Shown here piece by piece: positions 20,048 through 29,264 of a stretch of DNA of 64,000 nt. A program made the translations under genes and the position numbers. Source of the DNA: Paraburkholderia phenazinium (GTDB taxonomy: Bacteria > Pseudomonadota > Gammaproteobacteria > Burkholderiales > Burkholderiaceae); assembly GCF_900141745.1 (NCBI RefSeq), contig NZ_FSRM01000001.1:2294001-2358000 (forward strand), read 5' to 3'. Under the pieces are notes generated by a model. It was not told where the DNA came from. It saw only the letters and a program-made list of their open reading frames with translations, and did no database searches. Each line of letters starts with the position of its first letter. Position 1 is the stretch's first letter.

Positions 20048-21298
20048 ATGGCACTCATCGTACATAAATACGGCGGTACTTCGATGGGCTCGGTCGAGCG
20101 CATCAAGAACGTCGCGAAGCGCGTCGCGAAATGGCACAAGGCGGGCCACAAGATGGTCGTGGTGCCCTCGGCGATGTCCGGCGAAACGAACCGCTTGCTC
20201 GGTCTCGCGAAAGACATTTCGGCCCAGCCGAGCCCACGCGAGCTAGACCTGATTGCCGCCACCGGCGAGCAGGTCAGCTCGGGGCTGCTCGCCATTGCGC
20301 TGCAGGAAGCGGGCGTCGACGCGGTCAGCTACGCCGGTTGGCAAGTGCCGATCAAAACCGACAGCGCATTCACCAAGGCACGCATTAGCGAAATCGACGG
20401 CGAGCGCGTGATGCGCGATCTCGAAGCGGGCAAAGTGGTGGTGATCACGGGCTTCCAGGGCGTCGACCCGGACGGGCATATCACCACGCTCGGCCGCGGC
20501 GGTTCGGACACATCGGCGGTGGCTGTTGCTGCTGCGCTGAAGGCAGATGAATGCCTGATCTATACGGACGTGGACGGTGTCTACACCACCGACCCGCGCG
20601 TGGTGGAAGAAGCGCGCCGGCTCGATCGCGTGACGTTTGAAGAAATGCTGGAGATGGCGAGCCTGGGTTCGAAGGTGTTGCAGATCCGCTCGGTGGAATT
20701 CGCCGGCAAATATCAGGTGAAGACGCGCGTATTGTCGAGCCTGACTGATCCGCTGATCCCGCTCGAAGGTGAAATGACTTCGGGCACCCTGATTACTTTT
20801 GAAGAAGACGAGACCATGGAAAAAGCAGTCATCTCGGGCATCGCGTTTCAGCGCGACGAAGCACGTATCGCCGTGATGGGTGTACCCGACAAGCCCGGCA
20901 TCGCTTACCAGATCCTCGGACCGGTGGCGGACGCGAATATCGACGTCGACATGATCATCCAGAACCAGAGCGTCGAGGGCAAAACGGCCTTTACGTTCAC
21001 GGTGGGCCGCGGCGATTATCAGCGCGCCATGGAGATCCTCACGGGTCAGGTGAAGGACCATGTGAAGGCCGAACAGGTGCTGGGCGATCCGAAGGTGTCG
21101 AAGGTTTCGGTGGTCGGAGTCGGGATGCGTTCGCATGTGGGTATCGCGAGCACGATGTTCCGCACGCTGTCGGAAGAGGGCATCAACATTCAGATGATCT
21201 CCACCTCCGAAATCAAGATCTCGGTGCTGATCGACGAGAAGTATATGGAGCTCGCCGTGCGCGCGCTGCATAAGGCGTTCGAGCTGGATCAGGCGTAA
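20048..21298 (+). CDS. lysC: aspartate kinase
   Basis: Aspartokinase phosphorylates L-aspartate, the entry step to lysine, methionine, threonine and diaminopimelate. The 416-residue protein has the N-terminal kinase domain with KYGGTSMGS at 7-15, GRGGSDTSAVA near 155 and YTDVDGVYTTDPR near 175. Two C-terminal ACT regulatory domains follow, including MGVPDKPGIAYQIL and VGVGMRSHVGIASTMF. The length is that of the single-function alpha form. The ATG at 20048 is the family start; the open frame from 19985 adds 21 residues without family character. Feedback control by lysine and threonine through the ACT domains is usual. It is followed by tRNA-Ser. Confidence 0.96.
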   Translation: MALIVHKYGGTSMGSVERIKNVAKRVAKWHKAGHKMVVVPSAMSGETNRLLGLAKDISAQPSPRELDLIAATGEQVSSGLLAIALQEAGVDAVSYAGWQVPIKTDSAFTKARISEIDGERVMRDLEAGKVVVITGFQGVDPDGHITTLGRGGSDTSAVAVAAALKADECLIYTDVDGVYTTDPRVVEEARRLDRVTFEEMLEMASLGSKVLQIRSVEFAGKYQVKTRVLSSLTDPLIPLEGEMTSGTLITFEEDETMEKAVISGIAFQRDEARIAVMGVPDKPGIAYQILGPVADANIDVDMIIQNQSVEGKTAFTFTVGRGDYQRAMEILTGQVKDHVKAEQVLGDPKVSKVSVVGVGMRSHVGIASTMFRTLSEEGINIQMISTSEIKISVLIDEKYMELAVRALHKAFELDQA

Positions 21299-21419
21299 TT
21301 TGCGTTGAATGGTGGGGCGCTCTCGGGTACCCCATTTATGCTTTGTGCCATCCGCGCGACGGATGTGAAGAATTTGCGTCGTTGGTGACGAATCTGGCAC
21401 AAAAAGTGTTCCCGAAACA

Positions 21420-21448
21420 TTGACCTTCGTGGTTCGGCCCGCTATTAT
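21420..21448 (+). promoter_or_regulatory. sigma70 promoter of tRNA-Ser
   Basis: TTGACC at 21420-21425 and TATTAT at 21443-21448 with an exact 17-base spacer. Predicted transcription begins near 21455, about 36 bases before the mature tRNA. Confidence 0.8.
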
Positions 21449-21490
21449 CTTGGCTTCGTCGCGCTGACTCCCTGCGCGACCGAAAGTTTG

Positions 21491-21584
21491 GGAGACGTGG
21501 CCGAGAGGTCGAAGGCACTCCCCTGCTAAGGGAGCATCTGGGCCAAAACCTGGATCGAGGGTTCGAATCCCTCCGTCTCCGCCA
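21491..21584 (+). tRNA. tRNA-Ser (anticodon GCT)
   Basis: A 94-base class II tRNA with encoded CCA. The acceptor stem is GGAGACG/CGTCTCC, the anticodon stem CTCCC/GGGAG encloses loop CTGCTAA (anticodon GCT), the T arm has GGTTCGAATCC and there is a long variable arm. It reads AGC and AGU serine codons. It has its own promoter and terminator. Confidence 0.96.
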
Positions 21585-21599
21585 GCAATGGCGGCGGAA

Positions 21600-21636
21600 C
21601 CCCAAGAGATCGCGGTCTCTTGGGGTTTTGTTTTTT
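21600..21636 (+). terminator. rho-independent terminator of tRNA-Ser
   Basis: A 10-bp perfect stem CCCCAAGAGA / TCTCTTGGGG with a six-base loop, followed by TTTTGTTTTTT. It starts 16 bases after the tRNA CCA end. Confidence 0.93.
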
Positions 21637-22049
21637 CTGCGGCCGTTTTTGATCGCTTCCGATTTGAATCTTTGAATGAGCGAATCCTGCTGAGTTGTGC
21701 GTAGTTGGTGCGGTATGAAATTCAGGCCGTCCTTCAGGTGTCGAATATGCTTCGGATGCCGAATCAATAACAATTGGGTCTGTAGCCAGATCGTTAGTAT
21801 TAAAAGAAGCAGGGCATCGGCGAACGCTACCTGACCCATGCTTTTAAGCATCCCGAACCCCGAAACCTGTCTGGCAGGTGTTACCGGCAAGCCCGCTTTT
21901 CACCGAATCTTCGTCGCTTGTAACGAGACGTAACGTAGCGGTTCAAGGTGCGATTTTATGCATCAGTTCTTACAAACTTGAAATACGCGCGTCCTTGCCT
22001 TGCGCTATATTCCGGTCAACAACACACCACTTGTGAAAAAGGTGATTCT
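21637..22049. other. intergenic region after tRNA-Ser
   Basis: About 410 bases with lower GC than the neighbours. A 184-codon reverse frame crosses it and the tRNA; because it translates through the tRNA gene it is not a real gene. Promoter elements for the small secreted protein must lie near the right end, but none is convincing by eye. Confidence 0.4.
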
Positions 22050-22382
22050 ATGAAGTCCGCTCGTCTTGTTCCGCTTCTGGTCGGGGTTCTCGCGTTAGGT
22101 GCGTCAGGTGTCGCAATGGCCGGCGTGAGCGTAGGGGTCAACATCGGTATTCCGGCGCCGGTTTATGTCGCTCCGGCACCGGTCTACGCGCCGCCTCCGC
22201 CGCCCGTCGTTTATCAACCTGCGCCGGTGTACTACGGTGGCCCGGCCATCGTGATCGGCTGGCACGGCGACCGTTATTGGGACGGCCATCGCTACTGGGC
22301 GCGTGACGACTGGTATCGCCATCACGGTGGTTACGGCGGCGGCTACCATGACCATGGCGGTTATCACGACCACCGCTATTGA
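22050..22382 (+). CDS. small secreted Pro/Tyr/Gly/His-rich protein
   Basis: A 110-residue exported protein. A signal peptide (MKSARLVPLLVGVLALGASGVAMA, cleavage near residue 24) leads into a strand-forming segment and then a Pro/Val/Tyr/Ala repeat region (VYVAPAPVYAPPPPP). The end is rich in Trp, Tyr, Gly and His (HGGYGGGYHDHGGYHDH). The His-rich tail could bind metal ions. Proteins of this kind are common in Burkholderia and related genera and have no assigned function that I know. The ATG at 22050 has an AAAAAGGTG ribosome site; the upstream frame is not needed. It stands alone and ends at a bidirectional terminator shared with fabI. Confidence 0.8.
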   Translation: MKSARLVPLLVGVLALGASGVAMAGVSVGVNIGIPAPVYVAPAPVYAPPPPPVVYQPAPVYYGGPAIVIGWHGDRYWDGHRYWARDDWYRHHGGYGGGYHDHGGYHDHRY

Positions 22383-22415
22383 TCCGGTCGCGTAGCGTTC
22401 TAGCGCCGAAAGTAA

Positions 22416-22441
22416 AAAACCGCCCTCTGGGGCGGTTTTTT
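22416..22441. terminator. bidirectional terminator between the secreted protein and fabI
   Basis: A 10-bp perfect stem AAAACCGCCC / GGGCGGTTTT with a TCTG loop. It has T runs on the right and A runs on the left, so it can stop both convergent transcripts. Confidence 0.92.
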
Positions 22442-22464
22442 GTTGTTACGCGCCAACAGCCGCG

Positions 22465-23256
22465 TTATTCGGCGATAGCAGCCATGCCGCCAACCACCGC
22501 GTTAAAGCCGCTGTCGACGTGCAGCACTTCTGCCGTCACCCCGGCCGCCAGGTCCGACAACAGGAACGCGGCAGAATTGCCGACCTGTTCGATCGTCACA
22601 TTGCGCTTGAGCGGCGCATTGTCTTCGACGAAATCGAGAATCTTGCCGAAGCCCTTGATGCCGCTTGCCGCCAGCGTCTTGATCGGACCGGCGGAAATGC
22701 CGTTGACGCGAACACCCTTGGCGCCGAGCGAAACCGCCAGGTAACGCACGCTCGCTTCGAGCGAAGCCTTGGCGAGACCCATCGTGTTGTAGTTCGGAAT
22801 CGCGCGTTCGGCGCCGAGGTACGTCAAGGTCAGCAAGGCGGAATCTTTCGACAGCATCGGCAGCGCTGCTTTGGCGAGCGCCGGGAAACTGTAGGCGGAA
22901 ATGTCGTGCGCAATGCGGAAGTTTTCGCGCGTCATGCCGTCGAGGAAGTCGCCGGCGATCGCTTCACGCGGCGCAAAGCCGATGGAGTGGACGAGGCCGT
23001 CGAGACTATCCCAGCGTTCCTTCAGCGAAGTAAAGAGCGCTTCGATCTGCGCGTCGTCACCCACGTCGCAAGGAAACACCAGGTCGCTGCCGAATTCGGT
23101 TGCGAACTCGGTGATGCGGTCCTTGAAGCGGTCGCCGACATACGTGAACGCCAGTTCTGCGCCTTCGCGCTTGCAGGCCTGTGCAATGCCGTATGCGATC
23201 GAACGGTTCGACAGCAAGCCGGTCAGCAAGATTCGTTTACCAGCGAGGAAGCCCAT
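22465..23256 (-). CDS. fabI: enoyl-ACP reductase (NADH), FabI type
   Basis: FabI reduces trans-2-enoyl-ACP in the last step of each fatty-acid elongation round. The 263-residue short-chain dehydrogenase has the FabI N terminus [20 protein letters not shown] (cofactor loop). The catalytic YNTMGLAK follows near residue 157, with Tyr and Lys seven apart, preceded by LTLTYLGAE. The ATG at 23256 has a strong TAGGAGAA ribosome site; the ATG at 23277 would add seven residues and lacks one. A good promoter lies just upstream. FabI is the target of triclosan-type inhibitors in other bacteria. It is divergent from yejA. Confidence 0.95.
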   Translation of the reverse strand: MGFLAGKRILLTGLLSNRSIAYGIAQACKREGAELAFTYVGDRFKDRITEFATEFGSDLVFPCDVGDDAQIEALFTSLKERWDSLDGLVHSIGFAPREAIAGDFLDGMTRENFRIAHDISAYSFPALAKAALPMLSKDSALLTLTYLGAERAIPNYNTMGLAKASLEASVRYLAVSLGAKGVRVNGISAGPIKTLAASGIKGFGKILDFVEDNAPLKRNVTIEQVGNSAAFLLSDLAAGVTAEVLHVDSGFNAVVGGMAAIAE

Positions 23257-23313
23257 GAATTCTCCTAATGAAGTCAACGCGCCGCGAGCTCAGATGTGCG
23301 GGATCGCGCGGGA

Positions 23314-23342
23314 TTATTAGGTAGAATTCTCTCACATTGCAA
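23314..23342 (-). promoter_or_regulatory. sigma70 promoter of fabI
   Basis: On the minus strand TTGCAA (23342-23337) and TAATAA (23319-23314) are separated by exactly 17 bases. Predicted transcription begins about 50 bases before the fabI ATG. Confidence 0.7.
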
Positions 23343-23367
23343 CCTCCCACTGACCAATAAGGCCCCC

Positions 23368-25296
23368 ATGACAACTGGCTCGCCACGGATTCAAGCGCCT
23401 CGGGCACGCTGGCGCGCCATGGTGGAAAGAATCTCGCGGGTCTGTTCGCAGGGTGTACGGGGAGGTTTCGCGGCGGCGCTGCTTTTGCTGGCGGGGGCTG
23501 CCGCGGCCTTGCTGGGGGCGCAGCCGGCGCACGCATCGTACGGGATTGCACAGTACGGCGATCCGAAATATCAACCCGGTTTCAAGCACTTCGACTACGT
23601 CAATCCGGATGCGCCGAAGGGTGGCACACTGGTGCTGGGCAATCCGGACCGGCAAACCAGTTTCGACAAGTTCAACGCGTTCACGTTGCGCGGCAATGCG
23701 GCGCCAGGAACGGGCTTTCTGTTCGAGAGTCTGCTCGCCGGCAGTTCGGATGAAGTGGCATCGGCATATGGTCTGCTGGCCGATGACGTGCAGATTGCCC
23801 CTGATCGCCGCTCGGCTACGTTCCACATCAATCCACGCGCGCGCTTTTCGAACGGCGATCCGGTGACCGCCGCGGACGTCAAATACTCGCTCGATACGCT
23901 GAAAAGCCCGCAGGCTTCACCGGCATACGCCGCGTACTTCGCTGAGATAACTCGCGCAGTGGTGGTGGACCGCCTCACGATCCGCTTCGATTTCGATGAG
24001 CCGCACCGCGAGTTGCCGTTGTTAGCGGGCGCCATTCCGGTGTTTTCTCCCAAGTGGGGAGCGAAGCCGGACGGCAGCCATATTCCGTTCGATCAACTGA
24101 CATTTGAAAAGCCGATCGGTAGCGGTCCTTATCTGATCGAGCAATACGACAATGGCCGCACCATCACTTACCGGCGCGATCCGAATTACTGGGGCGCCGA
24201 TTTGCCGGTTCGGGTGGGTACCTACAACTTCGACCGCATCGTGTACAAGCTGTATTCGGATGACACGGCGCGCCGCGAAGCATTCAAGGCCGGAGAATAC
24301 GACGCGTTTGTCGAGTATGTTGCGCGTAGCTGGGTGAGACGCGACGTTGGCAAGAAATTCGATAGCGGCGAGCTGATCAAGCGCGAATTCCCGCAGCACA
24401 ACGGCACCGGCATGCAAGGTTTCATTATCAACACCCGGCGGCCGCTCTTCCAGGATGTGCGCGTGCGCAAGGCGCTCGACCTCGCGCTCGATTTCCAATG
24501 GCTCAATCGCCAGCTTTTCTACAATCTCTATACACGTATCGACAGCTACTTCGTCAACACCGATCTGCAGGCAACGGGGCTGCCGTCAGCAGGCGAACTC
24601 GCTCTGCTCAACCCGTGGCGAGCCCAGCTCGATCCGGCAGTGTTCGGGCCACCGCCGAAACAGCCGGACACGGATCCGCCCAGTTCGTTGCGCGCCAACC
24701 TGCTCGAGGCACGAGCGCTGCTCGAGCAGGCCGGCTGGACCTATCGCGATGGGGCATTGCGCAATGCCAAGGGACAGCCGTTCCAGTTCGAGATCCTCGA
24801 CGATTCGGCCTCGGCCACCTCGATGGAGCCGATCGTCGCAACATTGACACGCAATCTGCAGAAGCTCGGCATCACCGCGAAATTTCGCACCAGCGATTTC
24901 GCGGTCTACCAGAAGCGTCTTGATTCGTTCGACTTCGACGTAACGACTATCCGGATGCCGGACGTTCAGGTGCCGGGTACGGAGGAGGTCGACCGGTACG
25001 GCAGCAAGTCAGCCGATACTCCCGGCTCCAGTAATCTGATAGGCGTCAAATCGCCGGCAGTCGACGCCATCCTGCGCGCGCTGGTGCAGGCGCAGACGCG
25101 CGATCAACTCGTCGATGCTACCCACGCGCTCGACCGCGTGCTGCTGCATGGCTACTATGTGATTCCACAGTGGTACAGCGCGGTTCACCGGGTCGCGTTC
25201 AGACGTGAACTCGCCTGGCCGCAGACCTTGCCGCTGTACTATGCTCCGGATGACTGGATCACCTCGACGTGGTGGTTCAAACCGCAGAAAAAGTGA
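23368..25296 (+). CDS. yejA: peptide ABC transporter substrate-binding protein (YejA)
   Basis: A 642-residue periplasmic binding protein of the family 5 (oligopeptide) type. A long basic N terminus leads to a hydrophobic segment and cleavage near AHA (residue 56). The mature part starts YGIAQYGDPKYQPGFKHFDYVNPDAPKGG, typical of YejA, and has the family motif GNPDRQTSFDKFNAFTLRG and later GSGPYLIEQYDNGRTITYRRDPNYWG. In other bacteria YejABEF imports peptides such as microcin C and, in some, murein peptides. The start at 23368 has AATAAGG before it; an internal ATG at 23419 is a possible alternative. It opens a four-gene operon, with yejB 64 bases on. Confidence 0.9.
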   Translation: MTTGSPRIQAPRARWRAMVERISRVCSQGVRGGFAAALLLLAGAAAALLGAQPAHASYGIAQYGDPKYQPGFKHFDYVNPDAPKGGTLVLGNPDRQTSFDKFNAFTLRGNAAPGTGFLFESLLAGSSDEVASAYGLLADDVQIAPDRRSATFHINPRARFSNGDPVTAADVKYSLDTLKSPQASPAYAAYFAEITRAVVVDRLTIRFDFDEPHRELPLLAGAIPVFSPKWGAKPDGSHIPFDQLTFEKPIGSGPYLIEQYDNGRTITYRRDPNYWGADLPVRVGTYNFDRIVYKLYSDDTARREAFKAGEYDAFVEYVARSWVRRDVGKKFDSGELIKREFPQHNGTGMQGFIINTRRPLFQDVRVRKALDLALDFQWLNRQLFYNLYTRIDSYFVNTDLQATGLPSAGELALLNPWRAQLDPAVFGPPPKQPDTDPPSSLRANLLEARALLEQAGWTYRDGALRNAKGQPFQFEILDDSASATSMEPIVATLTRNLQKLGITAKFRTSDFAVYQKRLDSFDFDVTTIRMPDVQVPGTEEVDRYGSKSADTPGSSNLIGVKSPAVDAILRALVQAQTRDQLVDATHALDRVLLHGYYVIPQWYSAVHRVAFRRELAWPQTLPLYYAPDDWITSTWWFKPQKK

Positions 25297-25360
25297 AGCG
25301 GCCCGCCAGGTTCTGATCCGTCATTTCAACGTCTCACGTTAGCGCACCGGAAACGCCACC

Positions 25361-26398
25361 ATGTGGAGCTACATCCTCAAACGCCTGCTGTTGATGATCC
25401 CGACCTTGCTCGGCGTGTTGACACTCACGTTCGCTGTGATCCAGTTTGTGCCCGGCGGCCCGGTTGAACAGATGGTGCACGAATTGCGCAGGGGCAACGA
25501 GAACGGCGCACCGTTCGGGCTACGCGCGCATAACGGCGTCGACGCGCAGGAGGTTGCGCAGCTCAAGGCGCTCTACGGCTTCGACAAACCGCCACTCGAA
25601 CGCTACGGGCTGATGCTCAAACGCTTCGCGACCTTCGATCTCGGGCAGAGCTATTTCCGTCATCAAAGCGTGTGGTCGCTGGTGGTCTCGAAGCTGCCGG
25701 TGTCCATCAGCATCGGCGTGTGGACTTTCTTGCTCACGTATCTGATCTCGGTGCCGCTCGGTATCGCCAAGGCAATCCGCAACGGCTCGCACTTCGATTT
25801 CGTCACCAGCCTGATCGTGCTGATCGGTTACGCGATTCCTGGTTTCGTGCTCGGCGTGCTGCTGCTCGTACTGTTCGGCGGCGGCTCTTTCCTGCAGCTA
25901 TTTCCGCTGCGCGGTCTCACCTCCGACAACTGGGCTCAACTAAGCGTCGGCGCAAAGATACTGGATTACCTGTGGCACATCACGCTGCCGATCATTGCCT
26001 CGGTAGTAGGCAGCTTCGCGGTAATCACGATGCTGACCAAGAACGCCTTCCTCGACGAGATCCGCAAGCAGTACGTACTGACTGCACGAGCCAAGGGTCT
26101 CTCCGAGCGGCGCGTGCTATGGAAGCATGTGTTTCGCAATGCCTCGCTGCCGTTGATCGTCGGTTTTCCGGGCGCGTTTATCGGCGCGTTCTTCACCGGC
26201 AGTCTCCTGATCGAGACGCTGTTCTCGCTCGACGGCCTCGGCCTGCTGTCGTATCAATCGGTCGTGCAGCGCGACTATCCGGTGGTGCTCGGCACGCTGT
26301 ATCTGTTCACGCTGATCGGGCTAGCCACCAAGCTGATCTCCGACCTCTGCTACGTCTGGGTCGATCCTCGCATTCAATTCGAACAACTGGAGCGCTGA
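25361..26398 (+). CDS. yejB: peptide ABC transporter permease (YejB)
   Basis: A 345-residue inner-membrane permease of the DppB/OppB type. It has an N-terminal helix (ILKRLLLMIPTLLGVLTLTF), a periplasmic loop and further helices. The cytoplasmic EAA-like loop ARAKGLSERRVLWKHVFRNASLP sits near residues 240-262 and docks on the ATPase. The C-terminal segment GLLSYQSVVQRDYPVVLGTLYLF is typical. It pairs with YejE to form the channel. Its stop is one base before the next start, so translation is tightly coupled within the operon. Confidence 0.93.
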   Translation: MWSYILKRLLLMIPTLLGVLTLTFAVIQFVPGGPVEQMVHELRRGNENGAPFGLRAHNGVDAQEVAQLKALYGFDKPPLERYGLMLKRFATFDLGQSYFRHQSVWSLVVSKLPVSISIGVWTFLLTYLISVPLGIAKAIRNGSHFDFVTSLIVLIGYAIPGFVLGVLLLVLFGGGSFLQLFPLRGLTSDNWAQLSVGAKILDYLWHITLPIIASVVGSFAVITMLTKNAFLDEIRKQYVLTARAKGLSERRVLWKHVFRNASLPLIVGFPGAFIGAFFTGSLLIETLFSLDGLGLLSYQSVVQRDYPVVLGTLYLFTLIGLATKLISDLCYVWVDPRIQFEQLER

Positions 26399-26399
26399 C

Positions 26400-27506
26400 T
26401 TGAGTCGAGCCCGTACCCGAGCCGAGCTGGCGCCGCGCAACGAGCCCGTGCGCGCGTTTATCTCGCCGTCGCCCGCGCGCCGCGTCTGGCAGCGCTTTCG
26501 CAAGCAGCGCCTCGGCTACTGGAGTCTGATCGTATTCATCGTCGCCTTTGCGGTGAGTCTCGCGGCGCCGCTATGGTCGAACGACAAGCCGCTCGTGGTC
26601 CGTTACGACGGGCATCTGTATTTCCCGTTGTTCAACACCTATTCGGAAATCACCTTCGGCGGCGATTTTCCGACCCCTGCCGATTACCTCGATCCCTACG
26701 TGCGCGACCGTTTCAGCAAGCCGGGCAATTTCGCGGTCTATCCGCCGAATCCGTATTACTACGACACGCTCAACTATTTCTCGAAGGCGCCCAATCCCGC
26801 GCCGCCTTCGCATGACAACTGGTTCGGCACCGACGACCGCGGCCGCGATCTGCTGGCGCGCCTCGTTTACGGGTTTCGCGTGTCGGTCGAATTCGCGCTG
26901 GTGCTCACGTTGATCGGCACGGTCCTCGGTATTTTCGCGGGCGCGTTGCAGGGCTTTTTCGGCGGCAAGACCGACATCATCGGGCAGCGGCTCATAGAAA
27001 TCTGGAGTGCGTTGCCCGAGCTGTATCTGCTGATCATCTTCGCCTCGATCTTCGAACCGGGCTTCATCCTGCTGATCGTGCTGCTTTCGCTATTCGGCTG
27101 GATCGGGTTGTCCGACTATGTGCGCGCGGAATTCCTGCGCAATCGCACCCAGGACTATGTGCGGGCGGCGCGGGCCATGGGTTTGTCGAACTGGCAGATC
27201 ATGTGGCGTCACGTTCTGCCCAATAGCCTGACACCGGTCATCACGTTTCTGCCGTTCCGCATGAGCGGTGCGATCCTCGCGCTTACCAGCCTCGATTTTC
27301 TCGGTCTCGGCGTACCGCCGCCGACTCCGAGCCTCGGCGAACTGCTCGCCCAGGGCAAGGACAATCTCGACGCATGGTGGATTTCGTTGTCGACCTTCGG
27401 CGTGCTGGTTGCGATGTTGCTGCTGCTGACCTTCATGGGCGATGCGCTGCGCAATGCACTCGACACCCGCATCTCCGATGCCATGCGCGCTGGAGGTAAC
27501 CAGTGA
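26400..27506 (+). CDS. yejE: peptide ABC transporter permease (YejE)
   Basis: A 368-residue permease of the DppC/OppC type. The start is TTG at 26400, one base after the yejB stop; no ATG in the right place exists. The N-terminal helix near residues 41-58 is followed by a long periplasmic part with SEITFGGDFPTPADYLDPYV, a YejE trait. The DppC-type stretch WFGTDDRGRDLLARLVYGFRVS comes next, then the EAA loop RAARAMGLSNWQIMWRHVLPNS. The gene overlaps yejF by four bases. It works with YejB as the heterodimeric membrane part of the importer. Confidence 0.93.
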   Translation: MSRARTRAELAPRNEPVRAFISPSPARRVWQRFRKQRLGYWSLIVFIVAFAVSLAAPLWSNDKPLVVRYDGHLYFPLFNTYSEITFGGDFPTPADYLDPYVRDRFSKPGNFAVYPPNPYYYDTLNYFSKAPNPAPPSHDNWFGTDDRGRDLLARLVYGFRVSVEFALVLTLIGTVLGIFAGALQGFFGGKTDIIGQRLIEIWSALPELYLLIIFASIFEPGFILLIVLLSLFGWIGLSDYVRAEFLRNRTQDYVRAARAMGLSNWQIMWRHVLPNSLTPVITFLPFRMSGAILALTSLDFLGLGVPPPTPSLGELLAQGKDNLDAWWISLSTFGVLVAMLLLLTFMGDALRNALDTRISDAMRAGGNQ

Positions 27507-29125
27507 GCGAACAGACGATGCAAGGCATGCCAGGGCCGTTGCTGGAGCTCGATCATCTGCACGTGACATTCGGCGACACCGTCGCAGTGAACGACGTCAC
27601 GCTCGCAATCGAACGTGGCGAGCGCGTAGCGCTGGTCGGTGAATCGGGATCGGGCAAGAGCGTCACGGCGCTGTCGATCCTGCGCTTGCTGAACGATGCC
27701 GAGGTGAGCGGAGCGATCCGCTTTAACGGCGAGGATCTGCTCGCAAAGAGCGAACGCGAGATGCGTGGTCTGCGCGGCTCAGCTATTGCGATGATCTTCC
27801 AGGAGCCGATGTCGGCGCTCAACCCGCTCTATACGGTGGGCGAGCAGATCGCAGAGACGATCGTGATCCACGACGGCGTACCGGCGAAGGAGGCGCGCAA
27901 GCGCGCTGTTGCTCTGCTCGCGCGTACTGGTGTCGCGGAGCCCGGCAAGCGGGTCAACAGTTATCCGCATCAGCTCTCCGGCGGACAGCGCCAGCGCGCG
28001 ATGATTGCGATGGCGCTTGCGTGCCGTCCGCGTCTGTTGCTCGCCGACGAGCCGACCACCGCGCTCGACGTGACGATCCGCGCGCAGATCGTCGAGCTGC
28101 TGCTCGAACTGCAACGAGACGAAGCAGAAAAGCGCGGCATGGCGGTGCTGCTGATCACGCACGATCTGAACCTCGTGCGTCATTTCGCGCAGCGCGTGGC
28201 GGTGATGGAGCGTGGAGTGCTGGTCGAGAGCGGGACTGTCGAGCAGGTCTTCAATTCGCCGCAGCATCCGTACACGCAACGTCTGCTGCAAAGCCGGCCT
28301 GAGCGCACCGTGGTGCCGGTATTGCCGATCTCACCGGTGCTGCTCGAGGCGCGTGACGTCTCGGTCGAATTCAAAACGAAGCTGCCGGGCCTCGGCGGCT
28401 GGTTCCGCTCGGGACGTTTCCGCGCGGTTGCCGATGCGACGGTGTCGGTGCGGCAGGGTGAGACGCTCGGCATCGTCGGTGAATCGGGCTCGGGCAAGTC
28501 GACGCTGGCGATGGCATTACTCGGCTTGCAGCGCACCGCGCATGGCGAGATCGAGTTTCAGGGCAGGGCGCTCGCGAGTTATCGCGGACACGAGCAGACG
28601 GTCCTGCGCTCCAATATGCAGGTGGTCTTTCAGGACCCGTTCAGTTCGCTGTCGCCGCGCCAGACGATCGAACGGATCGTCGGCGAGGGGCTTGCGTTGC
28701 ATCGTCCGCAGATGGACGCAGCGGCGCGGCGCGAGAAGGTGATTGCGGTGCTGCGCGAAGTCGGGCTCGATCGCACGGTGCTGTACCGTTACCCGCACGA
28801 GTTCTCCGGCGGACAGCGGCAACGCATCGCGATCGCCCGGGCGCTGGTACTCGAGCCGCGCATCCTGATTTTGGATGAACCCACCAGTGCGCTCGACGTC
28901 TCCATTCAGCAGCAGGTGCTCAAGCTTCTGGCCGGGTTGCAACGCAAGTACAACCTCGGCTTCGTGTTCATCAGCCACGATCTGGCGGTAATCGGCGCGA
29001 TGGCGCACCGGGTCGCGGTCATGCAGAACGGTATGATCGTGGAATCGGGGGAGGTTGAGCAGATTTTTGCGACGCCCGCCCATCCTTACACTCGAAAGCT
29101 TCTGCAAGCGGCGCTCGTGGACTGA
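27503..29125 (+). CDS. yejF: peptide ABC transporter ATP-binding protein, two ATPase domains (YejF)
   Basis: A 540-residue fused double ATPase that powers YejBE. The first domain has Walker [13 protein letters not shown] near residues 47-58, signature [15 protein letters not shown] near 156 and Walker [13 protein letters not shown]. The second repeats these with [14 protein letters not shown] near 325, [15 protein letters not shown] and [12 protein letters not shown]. All catalytic elements are intact in both halves. The start is a GTG at 27503 inside the yejE stop (GTGA overlap), and the ribosome site GGAGG lies in the end of yejE. It closes the operon. No hairpin terminator follows; instead an independent promoter for the next gene appears. 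Confidence 0.95.
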   Translation: MSEQTMQGMPGPLLELDHLHVTFGDTVAVNDVTLAIERGERVALVGESGSGKSVTALSILRLLNDAEVSGAIRFNGEDLLAKSEREMRGLRGSAIAMIFQEPMSALNPLYTVGEQIAETIVIHDGVPAKEARKRAVALLARTGVAEPGKRVNSYPHQLSGGQRQRAMIAMALACRPRLLLADEPTTALDVTIRAQIVELLLELQRDEAEKRGMAVLLITHDLNLVRHFAQRVAVMERGVLVESGTVEQVFNSPQHPYTQRLLQSRPERTVVPVLPISPVLLEARDVSVEFKTKLPGLGGWFRSGRFRAVADATVSVRQGETLGIVGESGSGKSTLAMALLGLQRTAHGEIEFQGRALASYRGHEQTVLRSNMQVVFQDPFSSLSPRQTIERIVGEGLALHRPQMDAAARREKVIAVLREVGLDRTVLYRYPHEFSGGQRQRIAIARALVLEPRILILDEPTSALDVSIQQQVLKLLAGLQRKYNLGFVFISHDLAVIGAMAHRVAVMQNGMIVESGEVEQIFATPAHPYTRKLLQAALVD

Positions 29126-29171
29126 AATTCACCAATTGGGTGCGTGTCTCGATTGTATTTTTCTATTTGTT

Positions 29172-29200
29172 TTGACACACGAATACTTACTGGCTAGTAT
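29172..29200 (+). promoter_or_regulatory. near-consensus sigma70 promoter of the NlpC/P60 gene
   Basis: TTGACA at 29172-29177 and TAGTAT at 29195-29200 are exactly 17 bases apart in a notably AT-rich stretch. Predicted transcription starts near 29207, leaving a leader of about 58 bases before the ATG at 29265. Confidence 0.85.
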
Positions 29201-29264
29201 CGACCAAACTTTTTTCCGTATGCTACTGATTCTCAACTGATTTTTAGGCAATAACTACCGACCA

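Noticed and set aside
19650..20246. 198-codon forward frame before lysC
   Set aside because: It overlaps the start of lysC in another frame and has no ribosome site or domain.
21336..21890. 184-codon reverse frame
   Set aside because: It translates through tRNA-Ser and its terminator, so it cannot be a gene.
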